The notes under the pieces were generated by a model that was not told the origin of the DNA, did no database searches, and worked only from the letters and a program-made list of their open reading frames with translations. From positions 1,070,739 to 1,134,738 of the forward strand of contig NZ_BMDA01000001.1 in assembly GCF_014635545.1 (NCBI RefSeq): a stretch of 64,000 nt of DNA. Reading direction: 5' to 3'. Of this stretch, positions 36,451 to 46,200 are shown one piece after another; the first letter of the stretch is position 1; the number at the start of each line of letters is the position of its first letter. The position numbers and the translations under genes were made by a program. The DNA comes from Acinetobacter courvalinii (GTDB taxonomy: Bacteria > Pseudomonadota > Gammaproteobacteria > Pseudomonadales > Moraxellaceae).

Positions 36451-38289
36451 ATGCATCAACTAAAAACTTTAGGCTGGACAATTTCTGAATGGCAAGCCGC
36501 GTATTTAAACAAAGAAATTCAGCTGGATATTTTAAAAGAACTGGTTGCAGCAATTGATCCTCATGATGTTGCCTGGATTTCTGTTGTCAGCCCAGAACTA
36601 TTGGAACAACAGATTCAGTCCTTAACGCAACTGACTCAAGATGCTGACCATTTGCATAAACAGTTTCCGTTATACGGTGTGCCATTTGCCGTCAAAGACA
36701 ATATTGATGTGGCTGGCTTTGTTACTACGGCGGCATGCAAGGCTCTCAATACGGTGGCTACGCAAGATGCCGAGACAGTCCGTTTACTGAAACAGGCCGG
36801 TGCCATTGTCATTGGCAAGACCAACCTTGACCAATTTGCCACAGGTCTGGTTGGCACACGTTCACCATTTGGGGCAGTACCGAATAGTTTTAAAGCAGAA
36901 TATGTCAGTGGCGGTTCAAGCTCGGGGTCTGCCAGTGTTGTGGCCAGAGGTTGGGTGCCATTTTCTTTGGGAACCGACACTGCGGGATCTGGGCGCGTGC
37001 CAGCAGCCTTCAATAATATTGTGGGTTTAAAACCAACCAAAGGTCGTTTTTCCAATCGGGGTTTATTACCTGCGGTAAAGAGTATTGATTGTATTTCTAT
37101 TTTTGCATTGACGGTTTCTGATGCGGAATTGGTGGCGAATCAGGCCGAAGCCTATGATGCTTTCGATAGCTATTCACGTCAGCACCCGAAAAATGTACCT
37201 GCACGTTTTTCCAGCAAATTGAAATTTGCCATTCCAGATAAATTGAACTTCTTTGGTGACCAGTTGTCAGAGAAAGCCTTTCAACACACCATCCAATTAC
37301 TGGAAAGTTTAAATGCAGAAATCACGCCGATTGATTTTTCTGCTTTTGAGCAACTTGCAGCACAACTTTATCAAGGCGCCTGGGTGGCAGAGCGTACCGC
37401 TGCGGCTGCCAGTCTACTCAAAACCAATGCGGCTGATTTTGATCCGACCGTTTTAGAGATCATTCAACAAGGTGAAAAATATTCTGCGGTGGATGCCTAC
37501 AATGCGGAATATTTAAAGCAGGACTTAAGCCGAAAAATTCAAACGAGCTTGGCTGAGTTTGATGCCTTGATCGTGCCAACGTCACCGACGATTTATCGCA
37601 TTGAACAAATGCAACAGCACCCGATTGAATATAACGCACATTTCGGGACTTATACCAATTTCACCAACCTCGCTGATTTAACTGCCTTGGCATTACCTGC
37701 CGGCTTTAGAGCAGACAATTTACCCTTTGGTATCACCTTGATTGCACCGGCTTGGCACGATGCAGCGCTGGTGCACTTCGGCAAAGCATGGCAGAACTAT
37801 TTAGCACTGAAACTCGGTGCTTTAGATAAGCCTTTATCTACAAATACGCCAACCTTAATGTCTCCTCATCATATTCGGGTCGCAGTTGTAGGGGCGCATC
37901 TAACCGGGATGCCATTAAATTTCCAACTCACCACACGTGGTGCGGTTCATGTCGAAACCACCAAGACTTCTCAAGATTATGCACTGTATGCATTGAATGG
38001 CACAGTTCCACCAAAACCGGGTTTGGCTCGTCAGCAAGATGGGCAAAGCATCATTGTCGAGCTTTGGGATGTACCTGCAGCACGCTTCGGTGAGTTTGTG
38101 GCAGAAATTCCACCCCCATTGGGCATGGGCAATGTCGAACTTGAAGATGGCCGTTGGGTGAAAGGCTTTATTTGTGAACCCTATGGCTTAGGCGATGCCG
38201 AGAATATCAGCCATTTTGGCGGCTGGAGAGCATATATCCAGCATCGGAACAGTCAAGCAGATCAGCAACTCGCCAATACAGCCAATTAA
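36451..38289 (+). CDS. atzF: Allophanate hydrolase
   Basis: Hydrolyses allophanate to ammonia and CO2, the second step of urea carboxylase-dependent urea use. The 612-residue protein has an amidase-signature domain (about 1-455): catalytic Lys in FAVKDNIDVAGF, the Gly/Ser motif SGGSSSGSASVVA with the cis-Ser, and DTAGSGRVPAAF with the nucleophile Ser. A C-terminal allophanate hydrolase domain (about 460-600) includes LWDVPAARFGEFVAEIPPPL and GFICEPYGL. The ATG at 36451 has an ATAGGA ribosome site. It is followed 19 bases later by urea carboxylase. Confidence 0.92.
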   Translation: MHQLKTLGWTISEWQAAYLNKEIQLDILKELVAAIDPHDVAWISVVSPELLEQQIQSLTQLTQDADHLHKQFPLYGVPFAVKDNIDVAGFVTTAACKALNTVATQDAETVRLLKQAGAIVIGKTNLDQFATGLVGTRSPFGAVPNSFKAEYVSGGSSSGSASVVARGWVPFSLGTDTAGSGRVPAAFNNIVGLKPTKGRFSNRGLLPAVKSIDCISIFALTVSDAELVANQAEAYDAFDSYSRQHPKNVPARFSSKLKFAIPDKLNFFGDQLSEKAFQHTIQLLESLNAEITPIDFSAFEQLAAQLYQGAWVAERTAAAASLLKTNAADFDPTVLEIIQQGEKYSAVDAYNAEYLKQDLSRKIQTSLAEFDALIVPTSPTIYRIEQMQQHPIEYNAHFGTYTNFTNLADLTALALPAGFRADNLPFGITLIAPAWHDAALVHFGKAWQNYLALKLGALDKPLSTNTPTLMSPHHIRVAVVGAHLTGMPLNFQLTTRGAVHVETTKTSQDYALYALNGTVPPKPGLARQQDGQSIIVELWDVPAARFGEFVAEIPPPLGMGNVELEDGRWVKGFICEPYGLGDAENISHFGGWRAYIQHRNSQADQQLANTAN

Positions 38290-38308
38290 TTTTTAGGGGG
38301 AAATCATC

Positions 38309-41300
38309 ATGTTTAAGACTGTACTTATTGCAAACCGTGGTGAAATTGCTGTTCGGGCAATTCGAACACTGAAAAAATTAGGTATTACCAGTGTGGCAGT
38401 TTATTCAGACAGCGATCGTTATGCGCAACATGTGCAGGATGCCGATATTGCCATTGCACTGGAAGGCTTAAAACCTGCCGATACCTATTTAAGTATTGAA
38501 AAATTGATTCAAGCTGCTCAACAAACTGGGGCAGAAGCGATTTTCCCGGGCTATGGTTTCCTGTCTGAAAGTGCCGATTTTTCTCGTGCCTGTGAAGAAA
38601 ACAACATTGCCTTTATGGGCCCAACTGCAGAACAGATTCTGGAGTTTGGCCTAAAACATCGCGCACGTGAATTGGCTGCGGCAGCGAATGTACCAATGAC
38701 ACCGGGCACAGGACTGCTTGATAGCCTTGAAGAAGCATTGTCAGCTGCTGAACGGATTGGCTATCCAATCATGCTCAAAAGCACTGCAGGTGGCGGTGGA
38801 ATTGGCTTAACCCGTTGTGACTCCCCGCAAGCATTAACTGAAGCGTATGAAAGTGTAAAACGTCTTGGTGAGCAGTTCTTTAAAGATGCAGGTGTGTTTA
38901 TTGAGTGCTTTATTGATCGAGCACGTCATGTTGAAGTACAGATTTTTGGCGATGGCAAAGGTCAAGTAGTCGCGTTTGGTGAGCGTGATTGCTCATTGCA
39001 ACGCCGTAACCAGAAAGTGGTTGAAGAAACCCCCGCAGCAAACTTGCCTGAAGCAACCCGTAAAAAGCTCCATCAAGCTGCAGTTGAACTGGGTCGTTCC
39101 GTCAATTATCGCAGTGCAGGAACGGTTGAGTTTATTTATGATGCCAAACGGGATGAGTTTTATTTCCTTGAGGTGAACACCCGTTTACAGGTCGAGCATC
39201 CGGTAACGGAAATGGTGACAGGTCTCGACCTGATTGAGTGTATGCTCAAAGTCGCGGCGGGCGATGCGTTGGATTGGGACTACCTCAGCAATATCCAACC
39301 GCAAGGTGCTGCGATTGAAGTTCGGATCTATGCCGAAGATCCTGTTAAAAATTTCCAGCCAAGCCCGGGTGTGCTCACCGAAGTGTCATTCCCAGAAGGC
39401 ATTCGTGTCGATACCTGGGTGAAGACAGGCACCGAAATTTCCCAGTATTTCGATCCAATGATTGCCAAGATTATTGTGCATGCTGACGATCGTGCTACTG
39501 CAATCGAAAAATTAAAAACAGTTCTGGCTGAAACCCGTTTAAATGGTATCAGCACCAATCTGGATTATGCACGCGCGATTGTCTCAGACCAACGTTTTGA
39601 ATCCATGCAAATCTGGACACGCATGCTGGATGATTTTGATTATTCACCAAAAGTCATTGAAGTGGTACAAGCGGGTACATTGAGCTCAATTCAAGACTAT
39701 CCGGGACGAACAGGCTATTGGGATATCGGTGTGCCGCCATCGGGTCCTATGGATGATTATGCATTCCAACTTGCCAATCGAATTGTAGGTAATAACGCAA
39801 AAGCCGCGGGGTTCGAATTTACCTTGGTGGGACCAAGCTTGAAGTTCCATGCCGATACCATCATTGCATTAACAGGTGCAAGTTGTACTGCCGTGTTGGA
39901 TGATCAACGGATTGCCTTTTGGCAACCGATTAAGGTCAAAGCAGGCCAGACTTTAAAAATAGGACAGGTGGCATCAGGCTGCCGTACTTACTTAGCCGTG
40001 CGTGATGGACTGGATGTACCCCTATATTTGGGTAGCCGTTCAACCTTCGCATTGGGTAATTTCGGTGGTCATGCAGGACGTACTTTACGTGTTGGTGATA
40101 TGATCAAAATGGTTGATGCAGAACTTGCCAGTGCGGAATTACCGCTTGCGATTGATGAGCCTCGAGCCTTATCCAAAGACCTTATTCCTGAATATAGCAA
40201 TGAATGGGAAATCGCGGTGCTGTATGGTCCACACGGTGCGCCTGATTTCTTTAAACCTGAATATGTGGAAGAATTTTTTGCTTCTGAGTGGACTGTTCAC
40301 TTTAACTCAAACCGTTTAGGCGTCAGACTTTCAGGACCGACACCGAGCTGGGCAAGAGAGAATGGCGGTGAAGCAGGCCTACATCCATCCAACGTGCATG
40401 ATTGTGAATATGCAATTGGTGCGATCAACTTTACCGGCGATTTCCCTGTAATTTTAGCAAAAGATGGTCCTAGCCTTGGTGGTTTCGTGTGTCCGGTGAC
40501 CATTGCCAAAGCAGAACTATGGAAAGTAGGCCAGTTGAAAGCCGATGATAAAATCCGTTTTTATCCAATTACAATCGAGCAGGCCAACGAGTTAGAACGT
40601 AAACAAATTGACAATATCCAGAACTTTGCTGCCGCTGCCAAAGTCGTTGAAACCATTGAGCCAGCTCAAGATGTCTTTACCACCATTCTGGCAAAACGTG
40701 AACAAACTGAATTATCGCCAAAAACGGTGTATCGCCAAGCTGGAGATAGCTATATCTTGCTCGAATATGGTGAAAACGTTTTGGATTTAGCGTTACGTTT
40801 ACGTGTGCACCAATTGATTCAAATGATTCGCGCTGCCAATCTTGCTGGAGTTTTAGAACTGTCACCCGGTGTACGTTCACTACAGATTAAATATGATGGT
40901 TTAGTGATTGCTCAAGCTAAGCTGATTCAAGAATTGCTTAAACTTGAAGAACAAATGGGGGATTTAAGCCAGCTTAAAATTCCATCACGTATTGTGCATT
41001 TACCAATGGCATTTGAAGATAGTGCGACTTTAGGTGCAGTGGAACGCTATCAGGAAAGTGTCTGCGCCAAAGCGCCGTGGTTGCCGAATAATGTTGATTT
41101 TATCCAACGTATTAATGGTCTAGCGCATCGTGATGAAGTCAAAGATATCATTTTTGATGCTAACTATCTGGTCCTGGGTTTAGGCGACGTTTATCTGACA
41201 GCACCTTGTGCTGTGCCAATCGATCCACGTCATCGTTTGCTCAGCTCCAAATACAATCCAGCGCGTACTTTTACCGCAGAAGGTACCGTCGGTATTGGTG

Positions 41301-41914
41301 GGATGTACATGTGTATTTATGGCATGGACTCACCAGGTGGTTATCAGTTAATTGGACGGACGCTGCCGATCTGGAACAAGTTTAAAAAGAACAAGCAATT
41401 TGGTGATAAACAATGGTTTTTGCACTTCTTTGATCAGATTAAATATTTCCCTGTCACTGAAGCGGAACTCAATCAATGGCGTGCAGATTTTGAAAATGGT
41501 TGCGCTCAGATTCAAATTGAAGAAACCGAGTTCGACTATGCTGACTATGTACAGTTCTTGCAGGATGAAGCGGAAAGCATTGCCGCGTTTAAAGAGAAGC
41601 AGCAACAGGCTTTTAGTACCGAAGTCAGCCGCTGGAAAGAAGAGTTTGCAGTGCAACCTGAGCAGCAGGTAGAACAAGCCAATCAGGTCGATTACAGTCA
41701 TCTTTCTGCTTTAAATGCATCAATGACCGGCAATATCTGGAAAATTTTTGTTGAACATGGCCAAGAGATCAAAAAAGGAGAGACTATTGCTATTATTGAA
41801 GCCATGAAAATGGAACTGCCGGTTTATGCAGAGGAAGATGGCATCGTCAAAGCCATTATTTGCAGGGCAGGACAAACCGTACACAGTGGTGAACCATTGG
41901 TATATATGGAATAG
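38309..41914 (+). CDS. uca: Urea carboxylase (biotin-dependent)
   Basis: Carboxylates urea to allophanate using ATP, bicarbonate and biotin. Domains in the 1201-residue protein: biotin carboxylase (about 1-450; LIANRGEIAVRAIRTL, ATP-grasp KSTAGGGGIGL, EVNTRLQVEHPVTE), carboxyltransferase parts of the KipA/KipI type (about 455-1090; GTLSSIQDYPGRTGYWDIGV, NARTF-like region, GGMYMCIYGMDSPGGYQLIGR), and a biotinyl domain at the end with the biotinylation site EAMKMELPV (about 1165-1173). Some homologues act on guanidine instead, but the CgdA/CgdB deiminase genes that usually accompany guanidine carboxylase are absent here. Cytosolic. RBS AGGGGGAAA. Confidence 0.93.
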   Translation: MFKTVLIANRGEIAVRAIRTLKKLGITSVAVYSDSDRYAQHVQDADIAIALEGLKPADTYLSIEKLIQAAQQTGAEAIFPGYGFLSESADFSRACEENNIAFMGPTAEQILEFGLKHRARELAAAANVPMTPGTGLLDSLEEALSAAERIGYPIMLKSTAGGGGIGLTRCDSPQALTEAYESVKRLGEQFFKDAGVFIECFIDRARHVEVQIFGDGKGQVVAFGERDCSLQRRNQKVVEETPAANLPEATRKKLHQAAVELGRSVNYRSAGTVEFIYDAKRDEFYFLEVNTRLQVEHPVTEMVTGLDLIECMLKVAAGDALDWDYLSNIQPQGAAIEVRIYAEDPVKNFQPSPGVLTEVSFPEGIRVDTWVKTGTEISQYFDPMIAKIIVHADDRATAIEKLKTVLAETRLNGISTNLDYARAIVSDQRFESMQIWTRMLDDFDYSPKVIEVVQAGTLSSIQDYPGRTGYWDIGVPPSGPMDDYAFQLANRIVGNNAKAAGFEFTLVGPSLKFHADTIIALTGASCTAVLDDQRIAFWQPIKVKAGQTLKIGQVASGCRTYLAVRDGLDVPLYLGSRSTFALGNFGGHAGRTLRVGDMIKMVDAELASAELPLAIDEPRALSKDLIPEYSNEWEIAVLYGPHGAPDFFKPEYVEEFFASEWTVHFNSNRLGVRLSGPTPSWARENGGEAGLHPSNVHDCEYAIGAINFTGDFPVILAKDGPSLGGFVCPVTIAKAELWKVGQLKADDKIRFYPITIEQANELERKQIDNIQNFAAAAKVVETIEPAQDVFTTILAKREQTELSPKTVYRQAGDSYILLEYGENVLDLALRLRVHQLIQMIRAANLAGVLELSPGVRSLQIKYDGLVIAQAKLIQELLKLEEQMGDLSQLKIPSRIVHLPMAFEDSATLGAVERYQESVCAKAPWLPNNVDFIQRINGLAHRDEVKDIIFDANYLVLGLGDVYLTAPCAVPIDPRHRLLSSKYNPARTFTAEGTVGIGGMYMCIYGMDSPGGYQLIGRTLPIWNKFKKNKQFGDKQWFLHFFDQIKYFPVTEAELNQWRADFENGCAQIQIEETEFDYADYVQFLQDEAESIAAFKEKQQQAFSTEVSRWKEEFAVQPEQQVEQANQVDYSHLSALNASMTGNIWKIFVEHGQEIKKGETIAIIEAMKMELPVYAEEDGIVKAIICRAGQTVHSGEPLVYME

Positions 41915-41920
41915 TGTTGA

Positions 41921-42613
41921 ATGAAAGAAACAAAAATAACAACAAAAAGCTCAGACAATTTGTCTGAGCTGGTTTACCAGCGCATCAAGAATGACATCTT
42001 TGATTTCAAGTTGATGCCAGGTGAACGCTTCACTGAGTCTGAAGTTGCTAAGGCCTATGAGGTAAGTCGTACCCCCATCCGACAAGCCTTGTATCGCCTG
42101 CAACAAGAGGGCTATGTCGAGGTGAGCTTTCGGAGCGGTTGGCAGATTCGACCGCTCAATTTTCGTTATTATGAAGAGCTGTATGATGTGCGGATTGTTT
42201 TGGAAAAAGATTCGATTCGAAAACTCTGTCAGATGGATCACCATCATTCAGTCGAGTTGTCGGTGTTAAAAGCACTGTGGTTGATACAACCTTCTGAGTA
42301 TTTAAAGGACATTAAACAATTGTCTCAGCAGGATGAAGATTTTCATTGTGCCTTGGTCCGTGCTTCGGGAAACAATGAAATGGCAAGGATTCATCGTGAT
42401 TTGAGTGAGCGTATCCGGATTATCCGCCGTCTGGATTTTTCTAAGGATTATCGGGTTGAAGCGACTTATCAGGAACATCAAAAAATCTTAGGTTTTATTT
42501 TTGAAAGACAGACAGAGCAAGCGATCAGTGCGATTGAAGCGCATATTATGCAAAGTCGTGATGAAGTGAAAAAAATTACTCTACAGATGTTGGATTCGAG
42601 TCAGTTTTATTAA
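41921..42613 (+). CDS. GntR-family regulator, FCD subgroup
   Basis: A 230-residue repressor. The winged helix-turn-helix is at about residues 15-80 (LPGERFTESEVAKAYEVSRT, PIRQALYRLQQEGYVEV). The C-terminal FCD ligand-binding domain (about 90-220) is all-helical, with DEDFHCALVRASGN and EHQKILGFIFERQTEQAISA contributing Asp and His metal ligands. It starts six bases after the urea carboxylase stop, so it is in the same transcript and probably autoregulates through the palindrome at 36425-36436. The ligand is likely a urea-pathway compound, but this is inference. Confidence 0.87.
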   Translation: MKETKITTKSSDNLSELVYQRIKNDIFDFKLMPGERFTESEVAKAYEVSRTPIRQALYRLQQEGYVEVSFRSGWQIRPLNFRYYEELYDVRIVLEKDSIRKLCQMDHHHSVELSVLKALWLIQPSEYLKDIKQLSQQDEDFHCALVRASGNNEMARIHRDLSERIRIIRRLDFSKDYRVEATYQEHQKILGFIFERQTEQAISAIEAHIMQSRDEVKKITLQMLDSSQFY

Positions 42614-42915
42614 TTAGTTTCAATAATTTAAATTAATCATATTGGATAAGAGCAGTCAGTTTTTTGTAAATATTTTTTGTTATTACTTATTTCATAAAGT
42701 TCTTTAAAACAAGGCTGGCTGATGACTAGAAGAGCAAAGTGAACATATACAAGACTATTATTAAGTTTTTTAAATAAAAGACTATTTATAAGAAACTTTT
42801 TTTGACTTAAATGACAATTTTTTTACCTTTCAAGATAAATATAATTATGAATATTTACTATACAATTTGTATTAAATGGGTAAGAATTAAGTTTCTTTTA
42901 AGTTAAGGAAAAAGT
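42614..42915. other. 302-base AT-rich gap
   Basis: Lies between the urea operon and the lipoprotein upstream of the RHS gene. I see no clear gene, strong terminator or promoter here; there are only A/T tracts and a weak match to a -10 near 42860. Confidence 0.3.
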
Positions 42916-43158
42916 ATGAGTAAAAACTTAATGTCTAAACTTATATCAATTATTTTATTGGGAGCAGTAACACTTTGTGTCGGTTGTGAGACTGAACAAA
43001 GTGTTTCTAAAAATAATAATGGTATGGTTGGCTATGCCAAGATCCAGGCTCAGGAACAGGCCGAGTTAACGAACCAAGAATATCTAAAAAAATATCCTTT
43101 GCCACAAAGCAAAGTGGTATTAGATGGTACAAAACAGACAGTAAATCTTAAAGAATAA
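42916..43158 (+). CDS. Small lipoprotein preceding the RHS gene
   Basis: An 80-residue protein with a type II signal peptide: lipobox LCVGC at residues 20-24 (Cys24). The mature part is short and hydrophilic, with QAQEQAELTNQEYLKKYP resembling a helical linker. No family recognised. It is 79 bases upstream of the RHS gene on the same strand, with a moderate AAGGAAAAAG ribosome site, so it may be part of the same unit. Confidence 0.6.
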   Translation: MSKNLMSKLISIILLGAVTLCVGCETEQSVSKNNNGMVGYAKIQAQEQAELTNQEYLKKYPLPQSKVVLDGTKQTVNLKE

Positions 43159-43237
43159 TTTACTAATTAGTTAAATAAAATTTTCTAGTCTTTAAATAGA
43201 TAGAAATACTTATATAAAAAATTTCATGGAATTTATA

Positions 43238-46200
43238 ATGAATACGACTATAAAAGGATATAGGTATAGTCTTTGGCTATGCTTATGGGGGTTGCTGACC
43301 TTATTCAGCCAAATCGTTTATGCTGCACCTGATATTGTTGCACAAAACTATGCTTCAGCGCGTTCACCAGGAATACAATCATGTACTGCAGGTTATGATC
43401 TGATGTCTGGGGATGTTAATTACGGACAATCTCTGATTAATGGAGCTTTACCTTATAGCCTTAACTATCGCGCGCCTTTACGACAAAACCTTTCAGCAGC
43501 CCAAATTTTTGCGCAACCTGAAGAAACGTCATTAGGTTGGACTGATAATTATCAAGCTCATGTCATAATACAAAACTACAGCTCTGAGACTCAAGAATAT
43601 CAACAAGCTTCTTGGGCTCCATCTACTTGGTTTAATGGTTATTACTTAACTACTTCAAATCCTGTCGTTGTAGATCAATATACTGCAAAAATAATTCGTA
43701 TCCGTTTGCCTGGCGAAAGTGTAGATACTCTTTTTAAAGAACAAAGCGGAAATTTCAGTCGTGTCTATTCGGCGGATGCGATTAATGATTTGAGTTATTA
43801 CGGGATTAGAAATTTATCTTGGAACTCTGACTTAGGTGAATATCAATTAAGCCGAGTTAATGGACAATTAATTGTTGTAAAAAATGGCGTGAAATATAGC
43901 ATTTCAACAGATGCTTATAATATGGCTCCTAGCCAGTCCTCATCAGTATCCGCAAATCTTTATATCGATTCTAATGGAGCATTTAGAACAACAATGGCTT
44001 CTTGGTTTTACCCACCAAGTGGAGCGATATCAAATACAGCTACAGCTGTTCGGACAACTACAACCGTATCCATAGATTTATATAGAGTTAGTTCGATTGA
44101 TAACAATCAAGGCAAGGTCGTTAATCTACAATACGATAATAGAATGAATCTGACACAAGTCAGTGATCAATATAATAATAAACTAGTATTCGAAAGAACC
44201 TTTCATGATGCAACACTTGGTACTAGTCAAACTATTGATGAATCTCGTTTAGTAACTAAAGTGACTTATACAGCAGCACAAGGTGGAAGTCAGGTTGCGA
44301 CTTTTAACTACAAAGCATACTCAAATAAAGTCCCAAGTACAGGTTCGGATACAACTGTATTTGCTCTAATTAGCTCTAGCTCAACAGCAGCAGGATCTCA
44401 AAGTTATGTCAATGAAATGACAGAGTTGGGAGCGGTTAAAGTTTTTGTTGCACGTTGGGGAAGAACAGCAGATGAAAGTTATTATTATCCAGTTTTACGG
44501 CAAGTAAAAAACAGTTTAGGTCAGGTCATTCGACAATGGGATATAACTCAGAATTATGTTGTTACTGGTAGTGGTGTAGATGCTCGTTATACGACAGCAC
44601 TTACGCTGTTAAGATCATATACCTTGTTATCAACTGGTCCTGTACACGATACATCGACTTATTATGATGATATAGCTAAAACAATTAATTTTGTATTATT
44701 GCTAGATGGCAGTCTGGTCTCGAGTTCAATTCAAAGCACAGTAAACTCAGATAAAAGCCTAAGTATTACTGCATCAGGTTACCCATGTTTAACGTCTAAT
44801 GGCAAGCCTGTTAGTTCAGCAGAATTTTCAACAGATCGAAGTCGCTTGGTTAAAATTAAGGATGGAAATAATATTGCGACGACTTATGAATATGACAATC
44901 TTAACCGAGTCACAGGGATTACAGAGGCTGCTGATACAACATTAAGCCGTAAGACGGTATATAGCTATGACGTATTGAGTAACAATACAGTCAATACATT
45001 TTTAACCCCAACGAGCATAGCTACACCAAATATCACTGTTAATAATGTGCTTAACCCAAGAGGGCAAATTGTTACACAAACGCAAACATCAACTCAGTCT
45101 GGCAGTACCAGTAAAGTGACAAGTTATGTTTACGATGAAACTACAACCAGTAAAAACTTTGCTCGTTTACTCAGTGTAGACGGTCCACGTAGTGGTACAG
45201 CAGACAAAATCACATATAGTTATGACAACTTTGGTAATTTGGCAAGCCAGTCACAAACCGTAAATGGAGCCGCTCGTACAACTCAGTACTTGGGTTATAA
45301 CTCATTTGGAGCACCAGAACGAACGGTTAATCCAACAGGCTTGGTAAATCAATTTGTTTATAATGCAGATGGTACTTTAAAAAGTCAGACGACTGGTGTA
45401 GGTGGTACAACAGGAGCGATTACCGGTCAAACCACAAGTTATACCTACAATACTTTAAAACAGAAAATTAGTGAAACCAGTCCAGATGGAGAAGTGACCC
45501 AATTTGCTTATGATTTAGCAGGACAATTAATACAAACGACTTTACCAAATGGTAATCGTGTTCAAAAAAATTATTATCCAGTTGGTATCGTATCCAGTGA
45601 AAAGAGTTTGACAAGTGCAGGAGTAGTAGCAGCTGAAAGCTATCAGTATTTAGATAGCAAAGGTTTTGTATCAAAAACTCAACAAGGTAATGATCCTACG
45701 CGTCAATACATCACCTATAGTTATGATAATAATGGCAACCTGTTACAAACTACGAGTGCTGAAGGCGTTATTGAGAAATGGAGTTATGATGCGCTCAATC
45801 GTGTGACCAGCCATACTGATGGTGCAGGCAATATAGATACAACAGGTTATGATGTAAATGATAACGTCATTCTAGCAAAAGATGCGCTTAATGCCGGGAC
45901 CAATCCCTATAATTATCGTAATGGTAATACCTTAACGCAGGAAGTAAATAGCGATTATGGCACTAAAACCTATAGTTATAATGAAGCAGATCAACTCACC
46001 CAACGCTTACATGGAACTAGAAAGTGTAACTATAACAATCTAGATGAGTTAGGGCGTTATGGATCATTTGCATGTAACACAAGCAGTGGATCGGCAGCTA
46101 ATGAATATAAAATTATTGACAATTATACTTATGACCAAAGCCGTTTTGGTCGTTTAGATAAAGTCAGTACGGGTGTGACTGGCTATGATGTTGATACCCT

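Noticed and set aside
36636-37055. 139-codon minus-strand frame inside the allophanate hydrolase gene
   Set aside because: Antisense shadow of a conserved amidase domain with no start signals.
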